NCBI GenBank assembly: GCA_036521995.1
Contig: DATDGR010000335.1
Coordinates: 1-7,107 of the forward strand
Source of the DNA: Gp13-AA77 sp036521995
Lineage (GTDB): Bacteria; Acidobacteriota; Terriglobia; UBA7540
Direction: 5' to 3'
Length of the DNA: 7,107 nucleotides
Made by a program: the position numbers and the translations under genes. How positions within the stretch are numbered: the first letter of the stretch is position 1; each line of letters starts with the position of its first letter. The notes beneath the pieces are model-generated. The model was not told the origin of the DNA, did no database searches, and was given only the letters and a program-made list of their open reading frames with translations. Below, piece after piece: positions 1 through 5,264 of the stretch.

Positions 1-134
1 CGCCGTATCAAGTCCGGGAAGCAATCGACCGCTTCCTGGAGGCTTACAACGCCCAAGCGGCACCGTTCGAATGGCGGAAGCGAGTGGTGCATAGCGTCGG
101 GCTCAAGAACTATTACGGTGACTTACGTCACTAA
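1..134 (+). CDS. Transposase C-terminal fragment, IS630-like DDE family (cut by window edge)
   Basis: Reading in the frame that ends at TAA 132-134 gives about 43 residues with no stop back to the window edge. The key stretch is AIDRFLEAYN, then PFEWRKR and a tail ending YYGDLRH. A helix ending in 'F-x-x-Y/H-N', followed by 'P-F-x-W' and a short basic tail, is the usual C-terminal signature of IS630-type DDE transposases, which cut and paste the element at TA targets. Only the C-terminus is visible, so the catalytic DDE residues and the completeness of the element cannot be judged. The terminal inverted repeat should lie just after the stop, between 135 and about 160, but I cannot fix its boundary. 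The DUF3224 gene starts 31 bp after the stop. An IS481-like or other rve-fold transposase is a less likely alternative. Confidence 0.72.
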   Translation, partial: PYQVREAIDRFLEAYNAQAAPFEWRKRVVHSVGLKNYYGDLRH

Positions 135-164
135 GTACTAGCGCTGTCCAAGAAGGGAGCGGTT

Positions 165-569
165 ATGACGGCTCATGCCAGTGGACCCTTTGAAGTCAAG
201 TTGGCCCCTCAATCGACGGATGAAGAAGCCGGGGGCTCGACTCTCGGCAGGATGTCAATGGCCAAACAGTTCCACGGCGACCTCGCGGCGTCCAGCCAGG
301 GCGAGATGCTAACCGCCGGTACGGGCGTTCAGGGCTCGGCCGGCTACGTCGCCATCGAGCGGGTCACCGGAACGCTGCAAGGTCGCAGCGGCACTTTTGT
401 GCTTCAGCACAGTGGCACCATGACGCGTGGCGTACCCCAACTGACCATCACGGTGGTCCCGGACTCCGGTACCGGGCAGTTGGCGGGTCTGGCGGGCAAG
501 ATGGAGATCAAAATTGTTGACGGAAAGCACTCGTACGAGTTGGAGTACACGCTCGGCGAAACCCCTTGA
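165..569 (+). CDS. DUF3224 domain protein
   Basis: This 134-residue protein covers the full length of the DUF3224 family. Family hallmarks appear in order: KQFHGDL (about 34-40), a GEMLTAGT turn, GSAGYVAIERVTGTL (about 58-72), GRSGTFVLQHSGTM (about 73-86), LTITVVPDSGTGQLAGL (about 93-109) and GKHSYELEYTL near the end. The family is a small cytoplasmic beta-barrel protein of unknown biochemical role; I assign no reaction. There is no signal peptide or membrane segment. The start is ATG 165, preceded by GGGAG at 155-159 with 5 bases of spacing. A VOC gene follows 36 bp after the stop on the same strand, so the two are probably co-transcribed. Its position right behind a transposase end fits an accessory cassette carried or exposed by insertion. 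Confidence 0.93.
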   Translation: MTAHASGPFEVKLAPQSTDEEAGGSTLGRMSMAKQFHGDLAASSQGEMLTAGTGVQGSAGYVAIERVTGTLQGRSGTFVLQHSGTMTRGVPQLTITVVPDSGTGQLAGLAGKMEIKIVDGKHSYELEYTLGETP

Positions 570-605
570 AACACCTGTGCGGCGACAACGCCCTGGAGAA
601 TACGA

Positions 606-971
606 ATGCCTCCCACACTTGCGAACGGCAAAATCTGCTACCTCGAGATTCCCGCCACCGACATTGCGCAATCGGCCGACTTCTACCGGCGGGTCTTCGG
701 CTGGCACATTCGGCAACGCCGTGATGGTAGCATTGCCTTTGACGACACGACCGGCCAAGTGAGCGGCACTTGGGTACCCGGGCGCTCACCCGCCTCAGAG
801 CCCGGCCTTCTCGTCTACGTGATGGTTGACAGCGTGGCCGCGACCCTTGACCTGATCGTCTCGTGCGGAGGCGAGGTCGTGCAGCCGATCGGCGCGGACG
901 CACCCGAGATCACGGCGAGATTCCGCGACCCGGCAGGAAACTTAATCGGCCTCTACCAGGAACCTGCCTGA
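606..971 (+). CDS. Single-domain VOC (glyoxalase/bleomycin-resistance fold) protein
   Basis: The 121-residue product has the paired beta-alpha-beta-beta-beta layout of the vicinal oxygen chelate superfamily. KICYLEIPATDIAQSADFYR with VFGW (about 9-35) is the first module, and LVYVMVDSVAATLDLI, GGEVVQP and RFRDPAGNLIGLYQEP are the second. The 'F-Y-x-x-V-F-G-W' and 'D-P-x-G-N-x-x-G-L' motifs are diagnostic. Such proteins are usually cytoplasmic dimers that bind a metal or small ligand, and their substrates range widely. E14 (YLEIP) sits where the first metal ligand is usually His or Glu, but a full His/Glu set is not evident, so catalysis is uncertain. It resembles the glyoxalase-like subgroup often found beside small stress proteins. 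GGAGAA at 595-600 lies 5 bases before ATG 606. It probably shares a transcript with the upstream DUF3224 gene. Confidence 0.9.
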   Translation: MPPTLANGKICYLEIPATDIAQSADFYRRVFGWHIRQRRDGSIAFDDTTGQVSGTWVPGRSPASEPGLLVYVMVDSVAATLDLIVSCGGEVVQPIGADAPEITARFRDPAGNLIGLYQEPA

Positions 972-972
972 C

Positions 973-1070
973 GGCGCGCGCGTAGCGCAGTGCGGCGAAG
1001 CCGCAACCAAAGTGATTACGCGGGTGGCGCCTACGTCGCGCGCTTTTCGCGACCACGGCGTGAGCCGTGG
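973..1070. repeat. GC-rich hairpin cluster, candidate REP/MITE-like element
   Basis: Three perfect or near-perfect hairpins lie within 80 bp. 991-1005 is TGCGGC-GAA-GCCGCA. 1035-1053 has stem GTCGCG/CGCGAC. 1053-1070 is CCACGGC-GTGA-GCCGTGG. The first is enclosed by imperfect inverted arms: a GCGCGCGCGTAGCGC-like arm near 974-988 and its approximate complement GGCGCCTACGTCGCGCGC at 1026-1043. No hairpin is followed by a T-run, so intrinsic termination is unlikely, although the cluster could protect the 3' end of the VOC transcript. It abuts the point where the methyltransferase remnant stops resembling its family. That it is a dispersed repeat family is inference, because only one copy is visible. 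Confidence 0.45.
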
Positions 1071-1075
1071 GTCGG

Positions 1076-1490
1076 CTCCCGGCCGGCTTCAGCACGCGGT
1101 GAAGCTCGACGAGCCGAATCGCCATCATCACGAGGTACGCCATCATATCGTTCCCGTAGCCCTTGCGACCGAGGAAGGCCATTAGCGCCTGGACTAGGTC
1201 AGCGAGCTTGCGTGGGCCGCCCTCGACGATTTCCCTATACACAAATTCAGACTCCCGGCCCCCCTGCCACGTGTCCTCAAACGCCGTGATCTGGGCGGCG
1301 GACTCTTCGCCGCTCTTCTCTTTGAAAAGCGCTGTAGGTGGCGCTGGAGTTGAAGGGCGGGTCGAGGTAGACTCGCCGCCAGCCTCAGGCAGCGCGGCGC
1401 CGAGCTCGGCATGAGGTCCACGCTGTCCGGAACGTACTCGCGCAGGATGCGCAGGTTGTCCCCGAAGTAGAGCTTGTTTTTCCCGTCCAT
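1076..1490 (-). pseudogene. Broken N-terminal remnant of a site-specific DNA methyltransferase
   Basis: On the - strand, ATG 1490 opens MDGKNKLYFGDNLRILREY and continues to VDL at 1413, the typical start of adenine/cytosine-N4 DNA methyltransferases of the Mod-like group. The expected next residues, IYLDPPFNS, are encoded at about 1370-1340 in a different frame after 40 extra bases (1371-1410). They contain the catalytic motif IV, DPPF. A one-base loss near 1330 moves the gene into a third frame, which reads LFKEKSGEESAAQITAFEDTW, then FLGR, an extra KGYG, NDMMAYLVMMAIRLVELHRVLKPAGS, and ends near 1076. The family normally continues as LYLHCDPTASHY and runs several hundred residues further, including the SAM-binding FxGSG motif, which is absent. 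It is therefore truncated as well as frameshifted and cannot be active. Whether it came from a type III or an orphan system cannot be decided. Confidence 0.88.
1371..1410. other. 40-bp insertion interrupting methyltransferase motif IV
   Basis: On the - strand the gene reads GTGGACCTCAT up to 1411, and the family sequence resumes as CTACCTCGACCCG at 1370. The intervening 40 bases disrupt what would be V-D-L-I-Y-L-D-P-P-F and shift the frame by one. The insert carries a perfect 12-bp palindrome, GCCGAGCTCGGC, at 1399-1410, flush with the left junction as read on the - strand. The exact edges may be off by one or two bases. Confidence 0.6.
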
Positions 1491-1933
1491 CTTGTCGCGA
1501 GGATATCACAGCGTCGGAGCTCTGTGGCTCAGCTTGCCTCGCCGTGCCCAGCATCCCGAACGTCCGCCCCGCCTTCCCTCAACTCGCCCCAGGCTGCGCA
1601 CAAGATTCGCAATTCGCCGCCGGTGGGGCCCCCGGCCTGCACGGAAGTGACAACGAAAGCCAAGTCATACTCTTTGAACGCAACTTCCCGAGAGCTCCTC
1701 CGCCACACCAACGGCCTGGCGGCAGCTCCGGCGTGTCTTGGACCCGAACGTGGCGGACGAATCTAACCTTCTGAACGCAACTTTTTGCTGAAACCTTAAA
1801 AGTGTGCAAAAAGATAACACTTTCGACTTTTGCCTGAAGAAAAAGCCTCGCTGAATCTAAAAGACTTACCGGATCGCAGTGCATTCGCTTTACGTTCGCT
1901 TTTGGACGCTCACGCCACCGCCCCGGCGGCCGG
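1491..1933. other. Gene-poor decayed stretch upstream of the methyltransferase remnant and downstream of tmk
   Basis: No recognisable protein is encoded in this 443-bp stretch on either strand. On the - strand, two overlapping open frames (1529-1711 and 1579-1884) lie ahead of the methyltransferase remnant, but neither has a familiar motif and they compete with each other, so I do not call them. The part from 1491 to about 1760 is GC-rich like the flanks. The part from about 1765 to 1860 is clearly AT-richer, with several A- and T-runs and inverted repeats. The stretch may be residue of inserted DNA. Confidence 0.5.
1781..1823. promoter_or_regulatory. Overlapping inverted repeats (alternative hairpins) in an AT-rich patch
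   Basis: CTTTTTGC at 1781-1788 is exactly complementary to GCAAAAAG at 1806-1813. AAAGTGT at 1799-1805 is exactly complementary to ACACTTT at 1817-1823. The two stems interleave, so a transcript could form only one at a time, as in an attenuator, or each dyad could be a protein-binding site. No gene close enough to be controlled is recognised on either strand, so function is unknown. The patch could also act as a loose bidirectional termination zone downstream of tmk. Confidence 0.3.
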
Positions 1934-2665
1934 TTACCGCGCCGGTTTTTCGACGCTCAACCCGGCCTTTGGCCCGGGTTTCCGGCTGCCCGTTTTCCGG
2001 CTTCGGCTGATTTCCGCCTGACTTCTCTCCGCCAGTCGTTCTTGGACGACCCGCCGAATCTCCGCTTCCACCTCGCCTCGCGGACGGCCGGCATTAATCA
2101 GCCGCACCCGCTCCGGCTCCCTCCGGGCGAGGGCAAGATAGCCTAGGCGAGTATGCCGCTGGAAGTCGAGCCCGGCCGCCTCGAAGCGGTTGCTTTGCGA
2201 CCCCTGGCGGCGGTCGCGTGCCCCTGCTCTTTCGAGAGCGAGGTGCGGGTCAAGGTCGAGCACCAGCGCGAGGTCCGGCTGCGTGGGCCCGCAAATCACG
2301 CGGTCGATCTGCCGCACGGTCCGGAAGCCCAGCCCGCGGCCAGACCCCTGATAGGCGAAGCTGCAATCGTTGAAGCGGTCGCTCACCACCACTTCGCCAC
2401 GATCGAGCGCCGGCCGGATGACGTCTTCCAGGTGCTGGGCCCGGGCCGCATAGAACAAGGCGAGCTCGGTGAGCGCGCTCAAGTTTTCCTGGTCGGCCAG
2501 CAGGATCGCTCGCACCTTTTCGCCCACCGGCGTCCCGCCCGGCTCCCGCGTGGCGCACACGGTGTATCCCTGCCGGCGCAGGGTGCGCACCAGACGGCGA
2601 AACTGCGTCGACTTGCCGGTGCCGTCGATTCCTTCGAAGCTGATGAAAAAGCCGCGCGACTTCAA
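1934..2665 (-). CDS. tmk: Thymidylate kinase (dTMP kinase)
   Basis: The product phosphorylates dTMP to dTDP with ATP in the cytoplasm, an essential step to dTTP. From TTG 2665 it is 243 residues. Visible motifs are the P-loop FEGIDGTGKST (residues 10-20), the dTMP-binding REPGGTP (40-46), a helix with ELALFYAARAQH (67-78), DRFNDCSFAYQG (96-107, the DR(Y/F) motif) and a LID-like basic segment (ARDRRQGSQSNR), then DFQRHTRLGYLALA. Family members average about 205-215 residues; the excess is a basic C-terminal tail rich in R, K, S and P (about 25 residues). The frame stays open to an ATG at 2863, but that extension crosses an intergenic palindromic repeat and resembles no kinase. TTG 2665 has CCTT (AAGG on the coding strand) at 2673-2676 with 7 bases of spacing. 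The usual partner holB is not adjacent. yggS diverges from it. Confidence 0.95.
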   Translation of the reverse strand: MKSRGFFISFEGIDGTGKSTQFRRLVRTLRRQGYTVCATREPGGTPVGEKVRAILLADQENLSALTELALFYAARAQHLEDVIRPALDRGEVVVSDRFNDCSFAYQGSGRGLGFRTVRQIDRVICGPTQPDLALVLDLDPHLALERAGARDRRQGSQSNRFEAAGLDFQRHTRLGYLALARREPERVRLINAGRPRGEVEAEIRRVVQERLAERSQAEISRSRKTGSRKPGPKAGLSVEKPAR

Positions 2666-2672
2666 CCGTTTG

Positions 2673-2676
2673 CCTT
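2673..2676 (-). promoter_or_regulatory. Ribosome binding site supporting TTG start of tmk
   Basis: The coding strand reads AAGG, seven bases, then TTG. It is a short match to the anti-SD but the only start signal close to the kinase P-loop. Upstream in-frame ATGs at 2746 and 2788 lie in or beyond the repeat at 2742-2770. Confidence 0.4.
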
Positions 2677-2741
2677 GTCTTCGTTGCTTTTGAGGTGGCC
2701 GTGTCTCGAGTGTGGCCCCGCCGCTCCACCGAGTGACTGTG

Positions 2742-2770
2742 GTCATTCCCGTGAAACTCGGAATCCAGAC
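2742..2770. repeat. Palindromic intergenic repeat of the GTCATTCCCG...GGAATCCAG type
   Basis: The sequence begins GTCATTCCCGTG and ends CTCGGAATCCAGAC, with inner arms ATTCC (2745-2749) and GGAAT (2760-2764). It matches the general pattern of a widespread class of bacterial dispersed palindromes, in which GTCATTCCCG and CGGGAATCCAG flank a short variable loop. Here the arms are partly decayed. It lies between the divergent tmk and yggS genes. Confidence 0.6.
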
Positions 2771-2877
2771 CCTATTCGAAGTTAGCATTCCCGCTCGCTC
2801 GCTCACAAGACTTGAAAATCCAGCCAGGAGCAGTAGCGCTCCGGTCAGCGAAGTGCCATTCATCGAAGGGCGGTGAG

Positions 2878-2886
2878 TGATAAAAT
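2878..2886 (+). promoter_or_regulatory. Candidate extended -10 promoter for yggS
   Basis: TG-A-TAAAAT (2878-2886) fits an extended -10 element, with a weak -35 (TTCATC, 2859-2864) 16 bp upstream. Transcription would begin near 2893, giving a leader of about 37 bases to ATG 2930. If this is the promoter, the in-frame GTG 2873 and ATG 2885 lie upstream of the transcript and cannot be the start. Confidence 0.4.
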
Positions 2887-2929
2887 GCTGGCCCCATCAA
2901 ATCGCCGCCGGAGGCGGCCGGGAACTGCG

Positions 2930-3634
2930 ATGGCCAGTGGAATTGCGGAGAACATCGCCAGAGTCCAGGAGCGGCTGGCGAGCGCCTGCGAGCGCGCCGG
3001 GCGGCATCCTGAAGACGTCCGTCTGGTGGCGGTTACAAAAACGGTTCCGCCCGAACGGATTCGGGAGGCCTATACGTCGGGCCTCCGCGATTTTGGAGAG
3101 AATCGGGTGCAGGAGGCGGCCTCGAAGCGAGGCGCGCTGGCTGATCTCGCCATCACCTGGCACCTCATCGGCCATCTGCAGAGCAACAAGGCCAAATCGG
3201 CGCGCGAGCTATTCCAGTGGGTGCATTCGGTGGACTCCTTTCGCGTGGCGGAACGGCTCCATCGCGCCTCCGCCGGGGCTGACGGGAGCGGCTTGCTTGA
3301 GGTGTTGATTGAGGCGAATCTGGGCGGCGAGGCAACCAAATCGGGCATCGCCGAGTCCGCAGCCTTGGAGTTGGCCGGGCAGATCGGCCAGCTCGATACC
3401 CTCCGCTTGTGCGGCTGGATGCTGGTGCCCCCGTACTTCGACGAGCCCGAAGCCAGCCGCCCCTATTTTTTCCGTCTCCGGCAGCTCGCGAAAATGATAA
3501 ACTCTGCGGGCTTGCCCGGCGTCTCGACCGGGGAGCTCTCAATGGGTATGAGTCACGACTTTGAAGTGGCCATCGAAGAGGGCGCCACCATCGTGCGCGT
3601 GGGCACCGCAATTTTCGGGACCCGGCCCGGCTAA
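2930..3634 (+). CDS. yggS: YggS/PROSC-family PLP-binding homeostasis protein
   Basis: The 234-residue protein is a single-domain alanine-racemase-fold (TIM barrel) protein that binds pyridoxal 5'-phosphate and buffers cellular B6 vitamers; it has no established enzyme activity. Conserved blocks are GIAENIARVQERL at the N-terminus, VAVTK with the PLP-binding Lys at residue 37, FGENRVQE (55-62), WHLIGHLQSNK (77-87), SVDS (100-103), LIEANLGGEATKSG (126-139), LSMGMSHDFE (203-212) and VRVGTAIFG (222-230). The family's usual GL-M(T/C)-P block reads CGWMLVPP here. ATG 2930 gives normal length, with GGGAA just upstream; in-frame GTG 2873 and ATG 2885 would add an arginine-rich leader absent from the family. 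The DUF167 gene follows 25 bp after the stop, the familiar yggS-yggU order with yggT missing between them. Confidence 0.96.
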   Translation: MASGIAENIARVQERLASACERAGRHPEDVRLVAVTKTVPPERIREAYTSGLRDFGENRVQEAASKRGALADLAITWHLIGHLQSNKAKSARELFQWVHSVDSFRVAERLHRASAGADGSGLLEVLIEANLGGEATKSGIAESAALELAGQIGQLDTLRLCGWMLVPPYFDEPEASRPYFFRLRQLAKMINSAGLPGVSTGELSMGMSHDFEVAIEEGATIVRVGTAIFGTRPG

Positions 3635-3644
3635 GAATTCATCC

Positions 3645-3652
3645 AGGAGGTG
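3645..3652 (+). promoter_or_regulatory. Strong Shine-Dalgarno fixing the DUF167 start
   Basis: AGGAGGTG, an extended match to the 16S rRNA tail, stands 7 bases before ATG 3660. The open frame reaches back to 3561 inside yggS, but this site selects 3660. Confidence 0.85.
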
Positions 3653-3659
3653 CAAGGCC

Positions 3660-3962
3660 ATGGCGGCTTTTCGAGTGGAAGGCATGCGGGTTACATTCCG
3701 CGTGAACGTCAAGCCGCGCGCCTCGCGCGACCGTTTACGCGTGGACCACACCGGCCGGCTGCGCTTCGAAATCCGGGCCGCGCCCTCGGACGGTGCCGCC
3801 AACCTCGCCATTATCAAGTTCCTGGCGAAGGGGCTGCACGTGTCTCAGGACTCCATCGAGATCGCCATGGGGGGCAAGAGCCGTCAGAAGCTGATCCGGG
3901 TGGTTGGACATCCGCCCTACGTCATCACCGACCGGCTCATGGAGCTGGCTCTCGAGGAGTAA
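3660..3962 (+). CDS. DUF167 / UPF0235 (YggU-like) protein
   Basis: This 100-residue protein matches the DUF167 family along its whole length. It has a beta strand with RVNVKPRASRDRL (about 14-26), RFEIRAAPSDGAANLAIIKFLAKGL (about 35-59, the conserved A-P-x-x-G-x-A-N core) and SIEIAMGGKSRQKLIRV (about 65-81), the G-x-x-S-R-x-K motif. Members are small cytoplasmic alpha/beta proteins of unknown biochemical function. It sits 25 bp behind yggS on the same strand, an arrangement seen in many bacteria, so co-expression is likely. It ends 30 bp before the stop of the convergent MFS gene. Confidence 0.94.
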   Translation: MAAFRVEGMRVTFRVNVKPRASRDRLRVDHTGRLRFEIRAAPSDGAANLAIIKFLAKGLHVSQDSIEIAMGGKSRQKLIRVVGHPPYVITDRLMELALEE

Positions 3963-3976
3963 CGCCGCCACGGCGG
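3963..3976. other. Small dyad between convergent stops
   Basis: CGCCG-CCA-CGGCG (3963-3975) forms a 5-bp stem in the 30-bp gap between DUF167 and the MFS gene. There is no T-run on either side, so it is at best a weak bidirectional stop. Confidence 0.25.
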
Positions 3977-3986
3977 ATCAATCCTC

Positions 3987-4016
3987 CGGGCTTCAACGGG
4001 CTTCACCGGGCTTGAA
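3987..4016. repeat. Three tandem 10-bp units at the MFS stop codon
   Basis: CGGGCTTCAA, CGGGCTTCAC and CGGGCTTGAA follow one another without gaps. The array covers the last codons of the MFS gene (FKPGEAR) and its stop at 3993-3995. The outer unit lies in the intergenic gap, so slippage here could change the C-terminus. Confidence 0.6.
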
Positions 4017-5264
4017 GACCCGGTCGTAAATCAGCATCAGCACCGTGCCTGCGATCCCAACCGAGGTGACCACCCACCACATCTGCTGCGGGCGGCGCAA
4101 GACGTCGCCAAACTGGTGCAGCAGATATCCCCCCAGGGGCCCGGCCACAAAATACCCGATGGCAATCGGCAGGAAAGCGTAGCCCATATAGAGACCCTGC
4201 TGGCCGGGCGGCGCGAGCCTAGATATGTAGTCGTAGTAACGTGCCGACTGCGTCATCTCGCCGAGCGCCAGCACCACCAGGGCCAGGATGAGCCCCACGG
4301 TGGTCGGGTGGACCGCCAGGATCAGCCAGGACAGGCTCGAGATCAGCAGACCGAGGGTCATGGCGGAGAAAGCGCGAATCTTGCGGGTGAGATACGCGAC
4401 CAGAATCTGGAAGCAGATCACCGTGAGGGCATCGATCGAAAGCAGCAGGTCGGCGTTGGCGTTCGGATCCACGTAGCCCCGCAAGAACAGGGGCGCCGAA
4501 ACAAACTCCTGCCAGAAGACGATGTAAAAGCTTGAAAAGATGACCAGGAACAGCACGAATCGGAAATTGCCCAGCACGACAAACATGTTCCTCATCGCCG
4601 CCGCCACGCTCTCCACCTGGTGCTCGCCCGGGGCGGTAGGCTCGCGGAAGAAGAGCAGGGTTACCAGGAACATCAGAAAGACGCTGGCGGCCGAAACCCG
4701 GAACACATTGGCCATGCCGAGGCCCAGCTGCCGTCGCACCAGCCAGGCCATGACGGGTCCGAGCGTGCCTCCAATGTTTACGATGGTGTAGTAGATCGAA
4801 TAGCCGATCGAGCGGACGCTCTCGGTTGAAGCCCGCGCCGTAGTCCCCGCCACGCATGGCTTCACCACGGCGGGTCCGAGCGCCGGAATCATCAGGATGC
4901 CAAGGACAAGCCATTTGTCTCCAAACGCCTGGCGAGCCGCTTGCATCCACGGGGCGGAGAGCGAGCCCAGGAGAAAATAGCCCAGGGTCATGACGAGGTA
5001 GGCGAACATCAGCGCGCGCCGAAAGCCGAAGCGATCGGCCAGCGATCCTCCCAGTATGGGCAAGAACCAGACCACGAATCCGAAGATGCCGATCATCCAG
5101 CCCGTGAGTTCCTTCGAAAAGTGGAGTTGCTCGCTCAGGTAGATCGCCAGAACCGCGCTGGCTCCGTAATAGGCCAGGCGCTCGAAGAGCTCCGTGATGT
5201 TGGCCACCCAGAACGGGCGCCCGAAGCCGGTGCGAATCTCCTGCAACCGTTGGCTGAAACTCAC
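3993..5264 (-). CDS. MFS transporter, POT/PTR2-like (proton-coupled oligopeptide transporter type)
   Basis: The 423-residue inner-membrane protein has about 12 hydrophobic segments. The first carries ELFERLAYYG (residues 25-34), the ExxER-x-x-YY signature of POT-family carriers that couple proton and peptide binding. The loop after helix 2 has GGSLADRFGFRR (about 72-83), the MFS motif A. YYTIVNIGGTLGP in mid-N-half matches the POT helix-5 pattern. Classical bacterial POTs (DtpA-like) are near 480-500 residues with two extra helices; this one is shorter and lacks them, so peptide import is likely but the substrate is unproven. The start is GTG 5264, with AGGAG (5271-5275 on the + strand) 6 bases before it. 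The transcript probably stands alone; the convergent DUF167 gene ends 30 bp away. A possible -10 (TACAAT) lies at 5391-5396. Confidence 0.88.
   Translation of the reverse strand: MSFSQRLQEIRTGFGRPFWVANITELFERLAYYGASAVLAIYLSEQLHFSKELTGWMIGIFGFVVWFLPILGGSLADRFGFRRALMFAYLVMTLGYFLLGSLSAPWMQAARQAFGDKWLVLGILMIPALGPAVVKPCVAGTTARASTESVRSIGYSIYYTIVNIGGTLGPVMAWLVRRQLGLGMANVFRVSAASVFLMFLVTLLFFREPTAPGEHQVESVAAAMRNMFVVLGNFRFVLFLVIFSSFYIVFWQEFVSAPLFLRGYVDPNANADLLLSIDALTVICFQILVAYLTRKIRAFSAMTLGLLISSLSWLILAVHPTTVGLILALVVLALGEMTQSARYYDYISRLAPPGQQGLYMGYAFLPIAIGYFVAGPLGGYLLHQFGDVLRRPQQMWWVVTSVGIAGTVLMLIYDRVFKPGEAR

Noticed and set aside
973..1070. CRISPR array or intrinsic terminator
   Set aside because: The hairpins differ from each other with no regular spacers, and none is followed by a T-run.
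1076..1490. Active restriction-modification or BREX/DISARM-type defence system
   Set aside because: The methyltransferase is frameshifted and lacks its SAM-binding half, and no nuclease, helicase or other defence gene is present in the window.
1529..1884. Two overlapping - strand frames upstream of the methyltransferase remnant
   Set aside because: Neither has a recognisable motif, they overlap in different frames, and no good ribosome binding site is seen. I describe the stretch as gene-poor rather than call a gene.
1959..1980. Intrinsic terminator for tmk at the AACCCGGCC/GGCCCGGGTT dyad
   Set aside because: It lies inside the coding region before the stop, and on the - strand it is followed by mixed sequence with an A-run, not a T-run.
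2153..2785. Long + strand open frame opposite tmk
   Set aside because: It is antisense to clear kinase motifs and has no recognisable domain; GC-rich codon use keeps it open.
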